Part shown: positions 1-8,870 of the stretch, piece by piece
Numbering within the stretch: position 1 is the first letter of the stretch
Layout: every line of letters begins with the position of its first letter
Assembly (NCBI GenBank): GCA_016707205.1
Contig: JADJHZ010000014.1
Coordinates: forward strand, 78,509 to 142,508
Origin: Haliscomenobacter sp.
GTDB lineage: Bacteria > Bacteroidota > Bacteroidia > Chitinophagales > Saprospiraceae
Direction of reading: 5' to 3'
DNA length: 64,000 nucleotides
Notes under the pieces: model-generated
Databases searched by the model: none
What the model was told of the DNA's origin: nothing
Seen by the model: the letters and a program-made list of their open reading frames with translations, nothing else
Made by a program: the position numbers and the translations under genes

Positions 1-160
1 GTTGGGCGCTGGACTTTTGGCGTTCGGATAAAGTGACCTTTTGTAGATAAATGCGGATAATCCATTCTGTTTTACCAAGTTTATTTTTGACCTGATGGTT
101 ATTCCAAAAGCTAAAGTCTACCGTCTAAAGTCTATATACATGGGAAACCGGGACGAAAAC

Positions 161-191
161 TGTTCCTGCCCGTATTTTGTTTGTACTTTTG
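161..191 (+). promoter_or_regulatory. Putative Bacteroidota promoter upstream of mrp
   Basis: TACTTTTG at 184-191 fits the Bacteroidota -7 box TAnnTTTG and lies 48 bases before the mrp start. The -33 box (TGTT around 161-164) is a weak match, so only the -7 element is convincing. Confidence 0.4.
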
Positions 192-239
192 CAAACTGGA
201 TTGCCCTCGCATCAGGGCGAATAAAAGCTACTCATCAAC

Positions 240-1334
240 ATGTCTATTGAAACCAGTAAAGTCGTCAAAGCCCTGACCCAGGTAACGGATCCCAATACCG
301 GGCAGGACCTGATCTCCATGAACATGGTCCGGGATTTGCAAGTCGAAGGCAATAACGTTTCGTTTACCCTGGAGTTGCCTTCCCTGAACAACGAATACAA
401 AACCGACCTGAATTTTGCCTGCCAGGCCGCTATCAAGGCGCTTTACCCGGAGGCCAATGTCCATGTGCATATGATGGGCCGCAATGCGGAGGCGCCCGGC
501 CCGGAAAACGCCCTGCCGCACGTCAAAAACATCATAGCGGTGGCTTCCGGTAAAGGCGGGGTAGGCAAGTCGACCGTCGCCGTAAACCTCGCTTTGGGGC
601 TTCGTATGCTGGGCGCCAAAGTGGGGTTGGTCGACGCCGACCTCTATGGCCCGTCCATCCCAACGATGCTGGGATTGCAGGGGCAACGCCCGCAGATCCA
701 GTCGGTATATAACCAGCCGAAAATGGTTCCTCTGGAAGCGTACGGGATTCCCGTGATTTCCATTGGGTTTATCATCGAGCCGGAACAGGCCGTGGTGCTT
801 CGCGGGCCAAGGCTGGCCGGTATCATCAAGCAATTTTTCCAGGATACGCTCTGGCCTGCCCTGGATTACCTGATCGTCGACCTGCCGCCGGGCACCGGCG
901 ACATTCAGCTTACGTTGGTGCAGACCGTTTCGGTTACCGGCGCGGTCATTGTGACTACCCCTCAGGAAGTGGCCGTGGTGGATGCCGTGAAGGCGATGAA
1001 TATGTTCCTGCTGCCGTCTGTGCAGGTGCCTATCCTGGGCGTGGTGGAGAATATGGCCTGGTTTACGCCCAAAGAACTTCCCGACAACAAGTACTTTATC
1101 TTCGGCCAGGGCGGAGGGCAAAAACTGGCGGAAATGAGCGAAAGCATGGTCCTTGGCCAAATTCCCCTGGTCCAGGGAATTCGGGAAGCAGGGGATTTGG
1201 GCAAGCCCGCTATTTTGCGGGAAGACGACCCGATAACGAAAGAAGCTTTCCTGAAGCTGGCCCAAAATGTGCTCCGCCAGGTTCATCTTCGGAATGAGAT
1301 GCTGGAGCCTACCCGGATTGTGGAGGTAAAGTAA
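240..1334 (+). CDS. mrp: Mrp/NBP35-family Fe-S carrier ATPase (ApbC-like)
   Basis: Cytosolic P-loop ATPase that loads or carries Fe-S clusters to apo-proteins. The 364-residue protein has an N-terminal MIP18/DUF59 domain (about residues 6-80) followed by a MinD/Mrp ATPase domain. The deviant Walker A SGKGGVGKST begins at residue 103, and VDADLYGPSIP and LPPGTGD follow as expected. In the C-terminal third the usual CxxC after ENM is replaced by ENMAWFTPKELPDNKY, with no cysteines, a pattern I recall from other Bacteroidota Mrp proteins. A NifU-like scaffold gene follows 150 bases downstream, and an IscA-type gene lies at 8.9 kb, so Fe-S assembly is a local theme. The family assignment is secure; the precise client proteins are not known. 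Confidence 0.95.
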   Translation: MSIETSKVVKALTQVTDPNTGQDLISMNMVRDLQVEGNNVSFTLELPSLNNEYKTDLNFACQAAIKALYPEANVHVHMMGRNAEAPGPENALPHVKNIIAVASGKGGVGKSTVAVNLALGLRMLGAKVGLVDADLYGPSIPTMLGLQGQRPQIQSVYNQPKMVPLEAYGIPVISIGFIIEPEQAVVLRGPRLAGIIKQFFQDTLWPALDYLIVDLPPGTGDIQLTLVQTVSVTGAVIVTTPQEVAVVDAVKAMNMFLLPSVQVPILGVVENMAWFTPKELPDNKYFIFGQGGGQKLAEMSESMVLGQIPLVQGIREAGDLGKPAILREDDPITKEAFLKLAQNVLRQVHLRNEMLEPTRIVEVK

Positions 1335-1377
1335 ACGCCGGAGGAAAGCCATAAGAGGAAATTTTGTGAAAACCAAC

Positions 1378-1467
1378 ACACTACTGGACATGTTCGTTTT
1401 CCTGGCACCCAGACCTTCCAGGTTTCGTAAACCCGGAAGGTCTCGTTCCCAAAATGTCCAGTAGTGT
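1378..1467. repeat. Palindromic MITE-like repeat, copy R1
   Basis: A 90-bp element with terminal inverted repeats ACTACTGGACAT / ATGTCCAGTAGT and an inner hairpin AGACCTTCCAGGTTT / AAACCCGGAAGGTCT. It is the best-preserved of five copies (others near 32.23, 33.42, 45.82 and 46.52 kb). It carries no coding sequence and ends 14 bases before the NifU start. Confidence 0.85.
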
Positions 1468-1481
1468 GTAAAACCAATAAT

Positions 1482-1742
1482 ATGCCGTATACCGAAAAGG
1501 AACTTTTGCTACAGCGCATAGACCAGGCTCTGGACGAAGTCCGCCCGCATCTGGCCGTCGACGGAGGCGATGTGGAGGTGGTGGACGTCACCGAAGACCA
1601 TATCGTGAAAATCAAATGGCTGGGCAATTGTGAAAATTGCAATATGACCTTTATGACCATGCGCGCGGGAGTGGAGCATGCGATCAAGTTTAAGGTGCCT
1701 GAAATTGCCGGCGTTGTGGCGGTGAATGGAAGAACGGTCTAA
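1482..1742 (+). CDS. NifU C-terminal domain Fe-S scaffold protein
   Basis: Small (86-residue) NifU-like protein that binds a Fe-S cluster through a CxxC motif, seen here as GNCENCNM with cysteines at residues 50 and 53. The N-terminal part LAVDGGDVEVVD and the following MTMRAGVEHAIK match the NifU C-terminal domain (Nfu). I chose ATG 1482 rather than the in-frame GTG at 1464, because that GTG lies inside the palindromic repeat R1. It is likely to act with the Mrp ATPase just upstream in Fe-S cluster delivery. pyrF follows after 14 bases and may be co-transcribed. Confidence 0.92.
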   Translation: MPYTEKELLLQRIDQALDEVRPHLAVDGGDVEVVDVTEDHIVKIKWLGNCENCNMTFMTMRAGVEHAIKFKVPEIAGVVAVNGRTV

Positions 1743-1756
1743 ACAGGTTACGCAGC

Positions 1757-2593
1757 ATGACCCGTCAGCGCTTATTTGAACTGATCCAGTCCAGAGCGTC
1801 TTATCTATGCGTCGGCCTGGACACCGATGCGGAGAAAATTCCTGCTTTTCTTCGCGATCAATTTCCCGATCCCCTGTGGGAGTTCAACCGGCGTATCATC
1901 GATGCTACCCGGCCTTTTTGCGTGGCGTATAAACCCAATTTGGCTTTCTACGAGGCCTTGGGCACAGCCGGATGGGAACTTTTGGAAAAAACAGTCCGCT
2001 ACATCGGCCCGGATCATTTTATTATCGCGGATGCCAAACGCGGAGATATTGGCAATACGTCGCGGCTCTACGCCAAAGCTTTTTTCGAACAGCTTCCCTG
2101 CGATGCGGTCACCGTAGCGCCCTACATGGGGAAGGATTCGGTAGCGCCCTTTCTGGGTTTCCCCGGCAAATGGGTGATCCTTCTTGCCTTAACCTCCAAC
2201 CCGGGCAGCGCCGATTTTCAGTTTGCCCTGCAGCCGGAGGGGATACCGCTTTACCGCAAAGTGCTGCGCCAAGCCATGCAGTGGGCAGGCCCGGACGAGC
2301 TGATGTTCGTGGTGGGCGCTACCCACCCCAACGACCTTCGCCAGCTCCGGGAGGAAGCTCCGGACTACATTTTTCTGGTACCAGGCGTAGGCGCCCAGGG
2401 CGGCGACCTGAACGCCATCAGCCACGCCGGTCTGAACGCCGGGCGCGGACTGCTCGTCAATGCCTCCCGGAGCATCCTCTACGCCAGTAGCGGCCCGGAC
2501 TTCGCCGAAGCCGCCGCTGCCGAGGCGCAAGCGTTGCAGTTGGAAATGAAACAGATTCTCGAAGGGAAAGGAGGTGGAGAAGTAGCGAAGTAA
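1757..2593 (+). CDS. pyrF: Orotidine 5'-phosphate decarboxylase
   Basis: Catalyses OMP to UMP, the last step of de novo pyrimidine synthesis, in the cytosol. The 278-residue length and sequence fit the longer subfamily 2 OMP decarboxylases. The catalytic signature ADAKRGDIGNTS is at residues 91-102, with the charged Asp-Lys-Asp network intact, and the phosphate-binding loop region VPGVGAQGGD is present near residue 210. The C-terminal residues GGEVAK and the stop codon are encoded by the start of an 8-bp repeat tract, so the tail of the protein has probably been shaped by that repeat. The start ATG lies 14 bases after the NifU-like gene. Confidence 0.95.
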   Translation: MTRQRLFELIQSRASYLCVGLDTDAEKIPAFLRDQFPDPLWEFNRRIIDATRPFCVAYKPNLAFYEALGTAGWELLEKTVRYIGPDHFIIADAKRGDIGNTSRLYAKAFFEQLPCDAVTVAPYMGKDSVAPFLGFPGKWVILLALTSNPGSADFQFALQPEGIPLYRKVLRQAMQWAGPDELMFVVGATHPNDLRQLREEAPDYIFLVPGVGAQGGDLNAISHAGLNAGRGLLVNASRSILYASSGPDFAEAAAAEAQALQLEMKQILEGKGGGEVAK

Positions 2594-2681
2594 CGAGGTA
2601 GCGAAGTAACGAAGAAAAGTTACGAGGTGGCGAGGTGGCGAAGTTGCGAGGTAACGAGGTTGCGAGGTTGCGAAGTGGCAA
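2574..2681 (+). repeat. Degenerate 8-bp tandem repeats spanning the pyrF stop
   Basis: Roughly thirteen imperfect copies of an octamer of the type GCGAAGTT / GCGAGGTA / ACGAGGTT in direct orientation. The tract begins inside the last codons of pyrF and includes its stop codon. Similar tracts occur at 3647-3675 and 11943-12047. Confidence 0.8.
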
Positions 2682-2814
2682 CCTGTTTGCCGAAATCCTC
2701 AGATTTTCGTCCTGTTTGCCGAAATCCTTAGATTTCGTGCAGGACTATCCCCTGTTTGCCGAAATCCTTAGATTTCGTGCAGGACTATCCGCCGGTCCCC
2801 CGACCGGCGTCAAC
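2682..2814. repeat. REP-like element cluster left of the RAYT gene
   Basis: Three partial tandem copies of a roughly 40-bp unit beginning CCTGTTTGCCGAAATCC, followed by the hairpin GCCGGTCCCCCGACCGGC at 2791-2808. Related sequence occurs inverted on the other side of the transposase gene (3577-3637), and a third copy lies at 9445-9519. Confidence 0.75.
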
Positions 2815-2839
2815 CTCTGGCAACTTTCGGCTGCCTAAC

Positions 2840-3412
2840 TTACCCTACTTTCACCCATCCAGTCTCATTCAATACCGGTAACAACGTTACTTCAAACACC
2901 CCATCGCCGGTTAGGTAATTCGAAGCGCTGCTGTAAAGAAAATGTTCAGGTTGGTTAACCCAGCCTGCCCGCACTGGGTTAAAATGAATGTAGTTCAGTT
3001 TTTGGAGGATAAAATTTGGACTTGCCAATTCAATAGGCGCATTGGAATGCTGCCAAATCTGATGGCCGACCTGCGTTTTTTTTCCAAAGAATGCAAACAA
3101 ATAGAGTAACCATTCCCTTCTGCTTTCAGGGTTGGTTTTTACCGCTTCCAGGAGTTTGGTTGCCGTATATTTCTTAAAATCCCGGAGCACTCCGGAAAGG
3201 GTATAAGGCGGGTCAACGCTTAAAATCAGGTGAAGGTGGTTTGTCATGATCACATAGGCATATATCGTTAGTTTTTTGTGTTTGCTGTAAAAAGCCAGAT
3301 TCTCCAACAAAATGTCTTTGTTGTCTTTTCTGGTAAACAGATCTACCCAACCGGCGGTGGTTAGGGTAACATAGTGCAGCGATTGCTGATTTCGGATTTT
3401 GTGTCCTCCCAT
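2840..3412 (-). CDS. REP-associated tyrosine transposase (RAYT, Y1 family)
   Basis: Single-strand DNA transposase of the Y1/HUH superfamily, 190 residues. The HUH motif is visible as NHLHLI (His59 and His61), and the typical C-terminal signature YIHFNPVRAG is at 141-150. RAYTs are thought to mobilise REP hairpins rather than themselves. The gene is flanked on both sides by inverted copies of one hairpin family, the classic REP-RAYT arrangement. The ORF seems intact, so it could still be active. I cannot say with certainty which Tyr is the nucleophile. Confidence 0.88.
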   Translation of the reverse strand: MGGHKIRNQQSLHYVTLTTAGWVDLFTRKDNKDILLENLAFYSKHKKLTIYAYVIMTNHLHLILSVDPPYTLSGVLRDFKKYTATKLLEAVKTNPESRREWLLYLFAFFGKKTQVGHQIWQHSNAPIELASPNFILQKLNYIHFNPVRAGWVNQPEHFLYSSASNYLTGDGVFEVTLLPVLNETGWVKVG

Positions 3413-3576
3413 ATTAGCGTATTTGGTTCAAATGTCGAACCTTTTCGGGTTGCTTGCCAGACAGCTGGGGCAGGACAGTACCTTTCCAATACTGGCATTG
3501 CCTAGGGGAATAAAGTCTTTGTTTTTTTGAAAACCAAAGGGTTGGACTGGGATTGATTTTGGCTGGTTGGGTGGTT

Positions 3577-3675
3577 TACGCCGGTCGGGGGACCGGCGGA
3601 TAGTTCCGCACGGAATCTGCGGATTCCGGCGAACAGGTAGCTTCGCTACCCCGTTACTTCGCTACCCCGCTACTC
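3577..3675. repeat. REP-like element right of the RAYT gene plus octamer repeats
   Basis: Hairpin ACGCCGGTCGGGGGACCGGC, with flanking sequence that is the reverse complement of the left REP cluster (3577-3637). It is followed by octamer repeats (GTAGCTTCGCTACCCCG type) that contain the stop codon of the minus-strand nuclease gene ending at 3670. Confidence 0.75.
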
Positions 3676-5079
3676 CTGCAATGCCGGTTTCAATGGGGCG
3701 ACGCCCAGCACTTTATTCTGATTGATGAAGCGGTGGATAATCCGATTGGTTTCCGGGTTGCCGGGAAAGTATTTGATGGAATCCTTGACCTCGTCTGTTC
3801 TGCCCGAAAATTCTTCTTTGGAAAGATAGCCATATCCGCGATACAGGCCTTGTTCTACGAGAATGACCGACAGCTCGCCGGGGTCGCGGCCTATGTCCAT
3901 GACGTAAAAGTCGTCGTCGAAGACGGTGCTTAGGAGTTGTTGCGCTTCGGCGGCGCGGGCGTTATAGAGCTCGGGCGGTTCGGCGCCGATACAGGCGCCC
4001 TGGCATTGGCGGAGGTGGTAGAAAAAGCACGCCTTATTGGTTTTGCTTTCCCCGCACAGGTGGGCGCACAGGCCGAACCGTTCGCGGATGGAGTGGAGGT
4101 GGTTCCGGGCATGGTTCTGTTGGGCGTATTCCGAAACGATTTGCAGGCCTTTTCGTTCCTTGAGGCTCATGCGGTCCATGGCAAAGCAAACATATCCCTG
4201 CTCGTTGGTCCAGGAGTGGATGACATAGGGGTAGGAGCGCCGGCGCTGGGCGCGGTTAACCTGGGGGTTGAGGCGTTTGATCTCGTGGGACTCCAGGAGC
4301 AGGGCTACCAGTTCGCTGCCGGTAGGTTCGTAGGTGACGTCGTGTACCAGTTGTTGCAATCGGGAGGCTTTGGAAGTCCGGTCGGCGAAATGCTCCGCAA
4401 TCCGCTTCCGGATGTTGATGCTTTTTCCTACATACACCACGTCGCCGTTTTCGTCGTGAAAATAGTACACCCCGCAGGATTCGGGGAGCTTGTGGATTTT
4501 CTCCAGGCTAAAGTTTTGGGGAAGCCTGGACTCCTTCAGTCCCAGGTTGATCATCAGTTGCGCTTCCTCCCGGTTGGCGTCTTTTTGAAGAATCAGATCC
4601 AGAATGGTGGCAGTAGCCTGTGCATCGCCCATGGCCCGGTGGCGGTTTTCCACGGGCACGCCCAGCGAAGCGGCCAGTTTGCCGAGGCTGTAGGAAGGGA
4701 GTCCGGGAAACGCTTGGCGGCTCAGGCGCACGGTACACAATTGCTTGCGGGTGTAGGTATAGCCCAGCCGCTTGAATTCTTCGCAAATGAAGCTGTAGTC
4801 GAACCGAACGTTGTGCGCGACGAATACGGCGTTTTCGGTCATCTCGACCACTTTGCGGGCGACTTCGTAAAATTTGGGCGCGTCGCGTACCATGTCCTGC
4901 GTAATTCCCGTTAGTTCGACGATGCCCTGTGGAATGTAGCACTCGGGGTTGATCAGCGATTCCCACCGGCTGATGACACTTTCCCCATCGTAGAGGACGA
5001 TGGCAATTTCCGTGATCCGGTCTCTGGCTGCCCGGCCTCCAGTGGTTTCAATATCGATGACGGCGTAGGATTTTGACAC
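3670..5079 (-). CDS. DnaQ-like 3'-5' exonuclease fused to GIY-YIG (UvrC/Cho-like) nuclease
   Basis: A 469-residue two-domain nuclease, probably for DNA repair. The N-terminal DEDDh exonuclease has AVIDIETTG (Asp9, Glu11), HNVRFDYSF and HRAMGDAQAT. A UvrC-type GIY-YIG domain follows at about residue 200 (GVYYFHDENGDVVYVGKS), with the UvrC-like RKRIAEHF helix after it. The architecture is known from Bacteroidota and Actinobacteria DnaQ-UvrC fusions. The reading frame is open far upstream, but that extension is antisense to the DUF1343 gene. I therefore place the start at GTG 5079, directly before the exonuclease core, with ATG absent nearby. The stop codon lies in an octamer repeat tract. Confidence 0.85.
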   Translation of the reverse strand: MSKSYAVIDIETTGGRAARDRITEIAIVLYDGESVISRWESLINPECYIPQGIVELTGITQDMVRDAPKFYEVARKVVEMTENAVFVAHNVRFDYSFICEEFKRLGYTYTRKQLCTVRLSRQAFPGLPSYSLGKLAASLGVPVENRHRAMGDAQATATILDLILQKDANREEAQLMINLGLKESRLPQNFSLEKIHKLPESCGVYYFHDENGDVVYVGKSINIRKRIAEHFADRTSKASRLQQLVHDVTYEPTGSELVALLLESHEIKRLNPQVNRAQRRRSYPYVIHSWTNEQGYVCFAMDRMSLKERKGLQIVSEYAQQNHARNHLHSIRERFGLCAHLCGESKTNKACFFYHLRQCQGACIGAEPPELYNARAAEAQQLLSTVFDDDFYVMDIGRDPGELSVILVEQGLYRGYGYLSKEEFSGRTDEVKDSIKYFPGNPETNRIIHRFINQNKVLGVAPLKPALQE

Positions 5080-5151
5080 AAAATCAGATTTAAGGTCGTA
5101 CCTTGTTCCAGGCAAATGCCTTATTTTGGAACAAAATAAAACAAAGTTTCG

Positions 5152-6357
5152 ATGAAGATAAAATTTTTTGTTGGCCTTTTGCTTCTTGCTCCTCTTTTTG
5201 GCAAATGCCAGGATGCACAGGTAAATAACGTCGTAGTCCCGCAGCAAAAATCGGCTATTGTAGTGGGCGCCGAGCGGATGGATCTCTATTTGCCTAAACT
5301 CAAAGACAAAGCCGTCGGGTTGGTTATCAACCATACCGCAACCGTGGGGCAGAGCCACCTCCTCGACACGTTGCTGGCCCTTGGTATTCGGGTGGAGAAA
5401 GCCTTTGTCCCCGAGCATGGGCTCCGGGGTACTGCCGATGCCGGAGAAAAGATCACGGATGGAAAAGATGAGAAAACGGGCGTCGCTGTGGTCTCTCTTT
5501 ATGGGCAAAAGCGCCAACCCGGCAAAGAAGATCTGGCTGGGCTGGACATCCTGATTTTTGATATTCAGGACGTCGGGGTGCGCTTCTACACGTATATTTC
5601 TACGCTGCACCATGTGATGCAGGCCTGCGCCGACAATAACCTGCCCCTGATGGTGCTCGATCGCCCCAACCCCAATGGGCACTTTGTCGACGGGCCCGTG
5701 TTGGACACCGCTTTCCGCTCGTTCGTGGGCATGCACCCCGTACCGGTAGTGCATGGAATGACGGTTGGCGAATATGCCCAGATGGTCAACGGCCAGGGCT
5801 GGCTGACAAAAGGCTCCAAATGCAAGCTCGAGGTAGTGAACTGCGCCAATTACACCCACGACACGCCTTATGAGCTGCCGCGCAAGCCATCGCCCAATTT
5901 GCCCAATATGCGGGCCATTTACCTCTATCCATCGATTTGCTATTTTGAAGGAACGCAAGTGAGCGTCGGCCGCGGAACAGATAAACAGTTCCAGGTGCTT
6001 GGAACGCCGGACTTTCCGATTGGGGACTATTCCTTCACGCCGGAGCCTAAACCGGGCGCGATGCAACCCGTCATGCTCGGCAAACTTTGCAAAGGATACG
6101 ATTTGACCCGGCTTACTCCGGACGAAATCCGCAATTGGAAAAAGGTCAATCTCTTCTTCCTGATGCACTTTTACCAAAATTATGCCCAAAAAGACAAGTT
6201 CTTTCTGCCGTCCCTGTTTATCGATAAACTGGCGGGCGGGGATCATCTTCGCAAACAGATCACCGCAGGCATGACGGAAGATCAGATCCGCGCCACCTGG
6301 GAGCCCAAGCTCGAAGCGTATAAAACCATGCGGAAAAAATACCTGCTGTATCCGTAG
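5152..6357 (+). CDS. DUF1343 family exported protein (NamZ-like exo-beta-N-acetylmuramidase)
   Basis: The family founder NamZ releases terminal MurNAc from peptidoglycan fragments, so a role in cell-wall recycling is likely. The 401-residue protein starts with a signal peptide (hydrophobic residues 5-17, cleavage near KCQDA). It carries family hallmarks: VPEHGLRGTADAGEK from residue 86, the FDIQDVGVRFYTYIS segment, LDRPNPNGG-like DRPNPNG, and the YFEGTQVSVGRGTDKQF motif. It is transcribed divergently from the exonuclease, with only 72 bases between their starts. The family call is strong; the exact substrate is inferred from characterised members. Confidence 0.9.
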   Translation: MKIKFFVGLLLLAPLFGKCQDAQVNNVVVPQQKSAIVVGAERMDLYLPKLKDKAVGLVINHTATVGQSHLLDTLLALGIRVEKAFVPEHGLRGTADAGEKITDGKDEKTGVAVVSLYGQKRQPGKEDLAGLDILIFDIQDVGVRFYTYISTLHHVMQACADNNLPLMVLDRPNPNGHFVDGPVLDTAFRSFVGMHPVPVVHGMTVGEYAQMVNGQGWLTKGSKCKLEVVNCANYTHDTPYELPRKPSPNLPNMRAIYLYPSICYFEGTQVSVGRGTDKQFQVLGTPDFPIGDYSFTPEPKPGAMQPVMLGKLCKGYDLTRLTPDEIRNWKKVNLFFLMHFYQNYAQKDKFFLPSLFIDKLAGGDHLRKQITAGMTEDQIRATWEPKLEAYKTMRKKYLLYP

Positions 6358-6367
6358 GTTAACCGCG

Positions 6368-6889
6368 TTATTTGACCACTTTCTTCAACGTATGCTGCCC
6401 GGGGCGCACGATCTGTAGGTCGACGAACAGGGCAGCATACCGGTCGTTCCGTATCTTAACCATCAACTCTTCCGTCAGGAACATTTGGCTGCCGGCGTCT
6501 TCCTGTAAATAGCGGACCTCGGTGAGTATGCCAATTTCCTCCTCGAAAGGAAGCTGATAACCTGTTGTGTTTGTCAGCCTCCGGCCTGAGACCTGTGTGC
6601 CGGAATAGGTGTCTATCCGTAGAGCGCCGGAAGAAGGCGCCGGTCCTTTTGGCGCAATCAAGATCCGAAGGTCCGTTTCGGGTTGATTGGTCTGGGTCCA
6701 CTCGCCATGCAAAAAGCTGCTCTTTCCGGTAAGCGAAATGATGTTCCCCTGTACTGATAACCCCGAAAATTGATCGCTCAGGATCAGGTCAGGATATTGG
6801 AACACCACATCTTCCTTGTCCGGTATAGATGAAGTGCACCCCAATGCCAAAACCAGCCAAACCAAAGGAAGGACTTGTGCGGTTTTCAT
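6368..6889 (-). CDS. Hypothetical lipoprotein
   Basis: A 173-residue protein with an N-terminal lipoprotein signal: a hydrophobic stretch ending in the lipobox LALGC, with Cys18 as the lipidation site. The mature part is rich in beta-prone stretches and charged residues, and I recognise no catalytic motif. It lies 12 bases after the aminotransferase gene on the same strand and is probably its operon partner. A periplasm- or surface-anchored accessory protein is possible, but the function is unknown. Confidence 0.75.
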   Translation of the reverse strand: MKTAQVLPLVWLVLALGCTSSIPDKEDVVFQYPDLILSDQFSGLSVQGNIISLTGKSSFLHGEWTQTNQPETDLRILIAPKGPAPSSGALRIDTYSGTQVSGRRLTNTTGYQLPFEEEIGILTEVRYLQEDAGSQMFLTEELMVKIRNDRYAALFVDLQIVRPGQHTLKKVVK

Positions 6890-6901
6890 AGCGTTTTCTT
6901 T

Positions 6902-8197
6902 TTAAACCCGCGCATAATCCCGAATCGCTTTGACCAGCACATCCAGGTCGCGGGTAGTCGTGTACACGTTGGGTGTAAGCCGAACTCCATGGATGTTTTC
7001 CCATTCGATGGTGGTCGAGTGGATTTTGTGGGCGTTAAACAAATGGGCGCCTACTTCTCCGGGTTTTTTCCCGTCGATGCCCAGTAGCCCGATTGCTCCG
7101 CTCCAGTCTTTGGACAGGGGCGTATGGAGGTGTACGTTGGGCAGGTCGAGTACGCGTTCCGCCCAGTAGTTTTTGAGGTAGTGCAGGCGGAGTTCTTTCC
7201 GCTCGGCGCCGATCATGTGGTGGAAATCGATTGCTACCCCGATACCTTGTTCGATGGCAAAGGACCGGGTGCCCAGGTTTTCAAACTTCCGGATATTGTC
7301 GCTTTCCGGGTCGCCAGCGGCAAATAGGGGGTAGAGGTTTTTGATTTTGTCTTTTTTGACGTATAAAAGGCCGCTGCCAAACGGGGCGCACAGCCACTTG
7401 TGGAGGCTGGTCCCGTAGTAGTCGCATTCCAGGTCGGGAAGGGTGTATTGAAAATGGGCGAAGGTGTGGGCGCCGTCGACCAGCACCTCGATGCCCCGTT
7501 TGTGGGCTTCCTGGGCAATCTCCTTTGCCGGCAGGATTTGCCCGTTCCAGTTGATCATATGGGTGACGTGGACCACTTTGGTCCTGGGCGTAAACGCATC
7601 GGTAAACCCTTTGACGATGGCGGCCTTGTCTTCTATCGGAAAGTCGAAAGAGATCCATTTCAGGACAATCCCATCGCGTTTTTCGCGCTGTTTCCACGCG
7701 TTGATCATATTGGGGTAATCCTGTTTGGTAAGCACGACTTCGTCGCCGGCTTTGAGCCGGAGGCCAAAGATGATGGTTTCGAGCGCTTCGGAGGAGTTGC
7801 GGTTGATGGCGAGTTCATCCGGGGAGCAGCCGGCGATATCCGACAGGTTGCGGCGCAGCGGTTCGCGGCCTTCGTCGAGGGTACGCCACATATAATACGA
7901 CGGCGTTTCGTTGCTCAGTCGGTTGTAGCGCTCCACGGCTTCCTGGACGACCTTGGGCTGGGGAGACACCCCGCCGTTGTTCAGGTTGATGATATTGGGA
8001 GAAACGGTGTACGCCTGTTTGATCTGGTACCAGAACGTTTCGTCGGTGACGGCGTCTTCCGGCGATTGGTCCTGCAGGCGTTCCAGGGATTTCAGGAGGC
8101 TTTTCCCCTGAGCGCTGGCAAAAAAAGGCGTTGCCGCAGCGACACCGGCCAAAGCGGTGAAGCGGCGAAGAAAATTCCGGCGGTCAGCTGCATTCAT
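6902..8197 (-). CDS. Tat-exported class V aminotransferase (isopenicillin N epimerase-like)
   Basis: PLP-dependent fold-type I enzyme, 431 residues. The N-terminus RRNFLRRF followed by a hydrophobic stretch ending FASAQG is a twin-arginine (Tat) signal, so the folded holoenzyme is probably exported. The catalytic lysine is visible in GTSLHKWLC (Lys267), and the cofactor Asp-Gly-Ala-His in VDGAHTFAHF (241-244). The family includes isopenicillin N epimerases and cysteine desulfurase-like proteins. The nearest type is the secreted epimerase-like group, whose substrate is generally unknown. A lipoprotein gene lies directly downstream. Confidence 0.88.
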   Translation of the reverse strand: MNAADRRNFLRRFTALAGVAAATPFFASAQGKSLLKSLERLQDQSPEDAVTDETFWYQIKQAYTVSPNIINLNNGGVSPQPKVVQEAVERYNRLSNETPSYYMWRTLDEGREPLRRNLSDIAGCSPDELAINRNSSEALETIIFGLRLKAGDEVVLTKQDYPNMINAWKQREKRDGIVLKWISFDFPIEDKAAIVKGFTDAFTPRTKVVHVTHMINWNGQILPAKEIAQEAHKRGIEVLVDGAHTFAHFQYTLPDLECDYYGTSLHKWLCAPFGSGLLYVKKDKIKNLYPLFAAGDPESDNIRKFENLGTRSFAIEQGIGVAIDFHHMIGAERKELRLHYLKNYWAERVLDLPNVHLHTPLSKDWSGAIGLLGIDGKKPGEVGAHLFNAHKIHSTTIEWENIHGVRLTPNVYTTTRDLDVLVKAIRDYARV

Positions 8198-8257
8198 GGC
8201 TGGATGTTTTGAATTTACCGGAAGGTAAGGAATTTTCCGAAACCGCCATATCCCGGC

Positions 8258-8770
8258 TTATCCAAACAAGAGGGCTGCTTCTTTTTTGATGGCTTCCAGC
8301 GCTTTTTCCTGGGCAGTGCCTCCTCTTTGGGCCAGGAGGTTGAAGATGGTTTCCGCGAGTTTTCTCCCTTCCTCCATCCCGGAGATTTGCCCGGTAGCGT
8401 GGTTGATGAGGTGGACGGTGTCGTCGCGGGAGAATTTGATGATTTCCCATAATGGACTGGACACATACACCTGCTGGGTGATGTTGTGCTCGTATTCCTG
8501 CTGGATCGCCAGAAGCAGCGTGAGCCGGTATTCTTTGACGTTGAGGCCTTCCGGGCGCACCCGCATCAGCAGGTTGGGAAGGTCGATGCGCTCGCAGAAG
8601 AGCGACAAGCGCTCGTAGGCTTGCAGGCGAAGGGGCAGGGTGGCGTCTTTGCTTTTGTCGCGCCCTTCGGCGGATTGAAGGCGGAGTTGCTGCGCAAAAA
8701 AGTAGCGAAGCAGGCGGTCGATGGTAAAGTACACGATGAGGGCCGGAACGGCGACCTTGATAATTTCCAA
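8258..8770 (-). CDS. Conserved Bacteroidota protein with one N-terminal membrane segment
   Basis: A 170-residue protein with a single hydrophobic segment at residues 5-17 (VAVPALIVYFTID). A mainly helical, charged cytoplasmic part follows. It resembles a conserved but uncharacterised family of Bacteroidota proteins (DUF7935-like, from memory). Nothing in the sequence suggests an enzyme. It is convergent with nothing and lies between the aminotransferase (same strand) and the divergently transcribed IscA-type gene. Confidence 0.7.
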   Translation of the reverse strand: MEIIKVAVPALIVYFTIDRLLRYFFAQQLRLQSAEGRDKSKDATLPLRLQAYERLSLFCERIDLPNLLMRVRPEGLNVKEYRLTLLLAIQQEYEHNITQQVYVSSPLWEIIKFSRDDTVHLINHATGQISGMEEGRKLAETIFNLLAQRGGTAQEKALEAIKKEAALLFG

Positions 8771-8870
8771 AGGGTGGTTAACCAGGCAGGCATACAGTGC
8801 GTTTTGGGGCGAAGCTAGCAGATATTGGCAAAAATCTCACCCCAAAGAACGGATTTTTGTCCAAACTAAT

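Noticed and set aside
228..1391. Long minus-strand frame antisense to mrp
   Set aside because: It mirrors the mrp gene on the opposite strand, has no recognisable domain, and mrp is clearly coding.
2635..2838. Frame over REP and octamer repeats
   Set aside because: Consists of repeat units only.
5080..6246. N-terminal extension of the exonuclease frame
   Set aside because: Open only because it is antisense to the DUF1343 gene; the exonuclease core begins at 5079.
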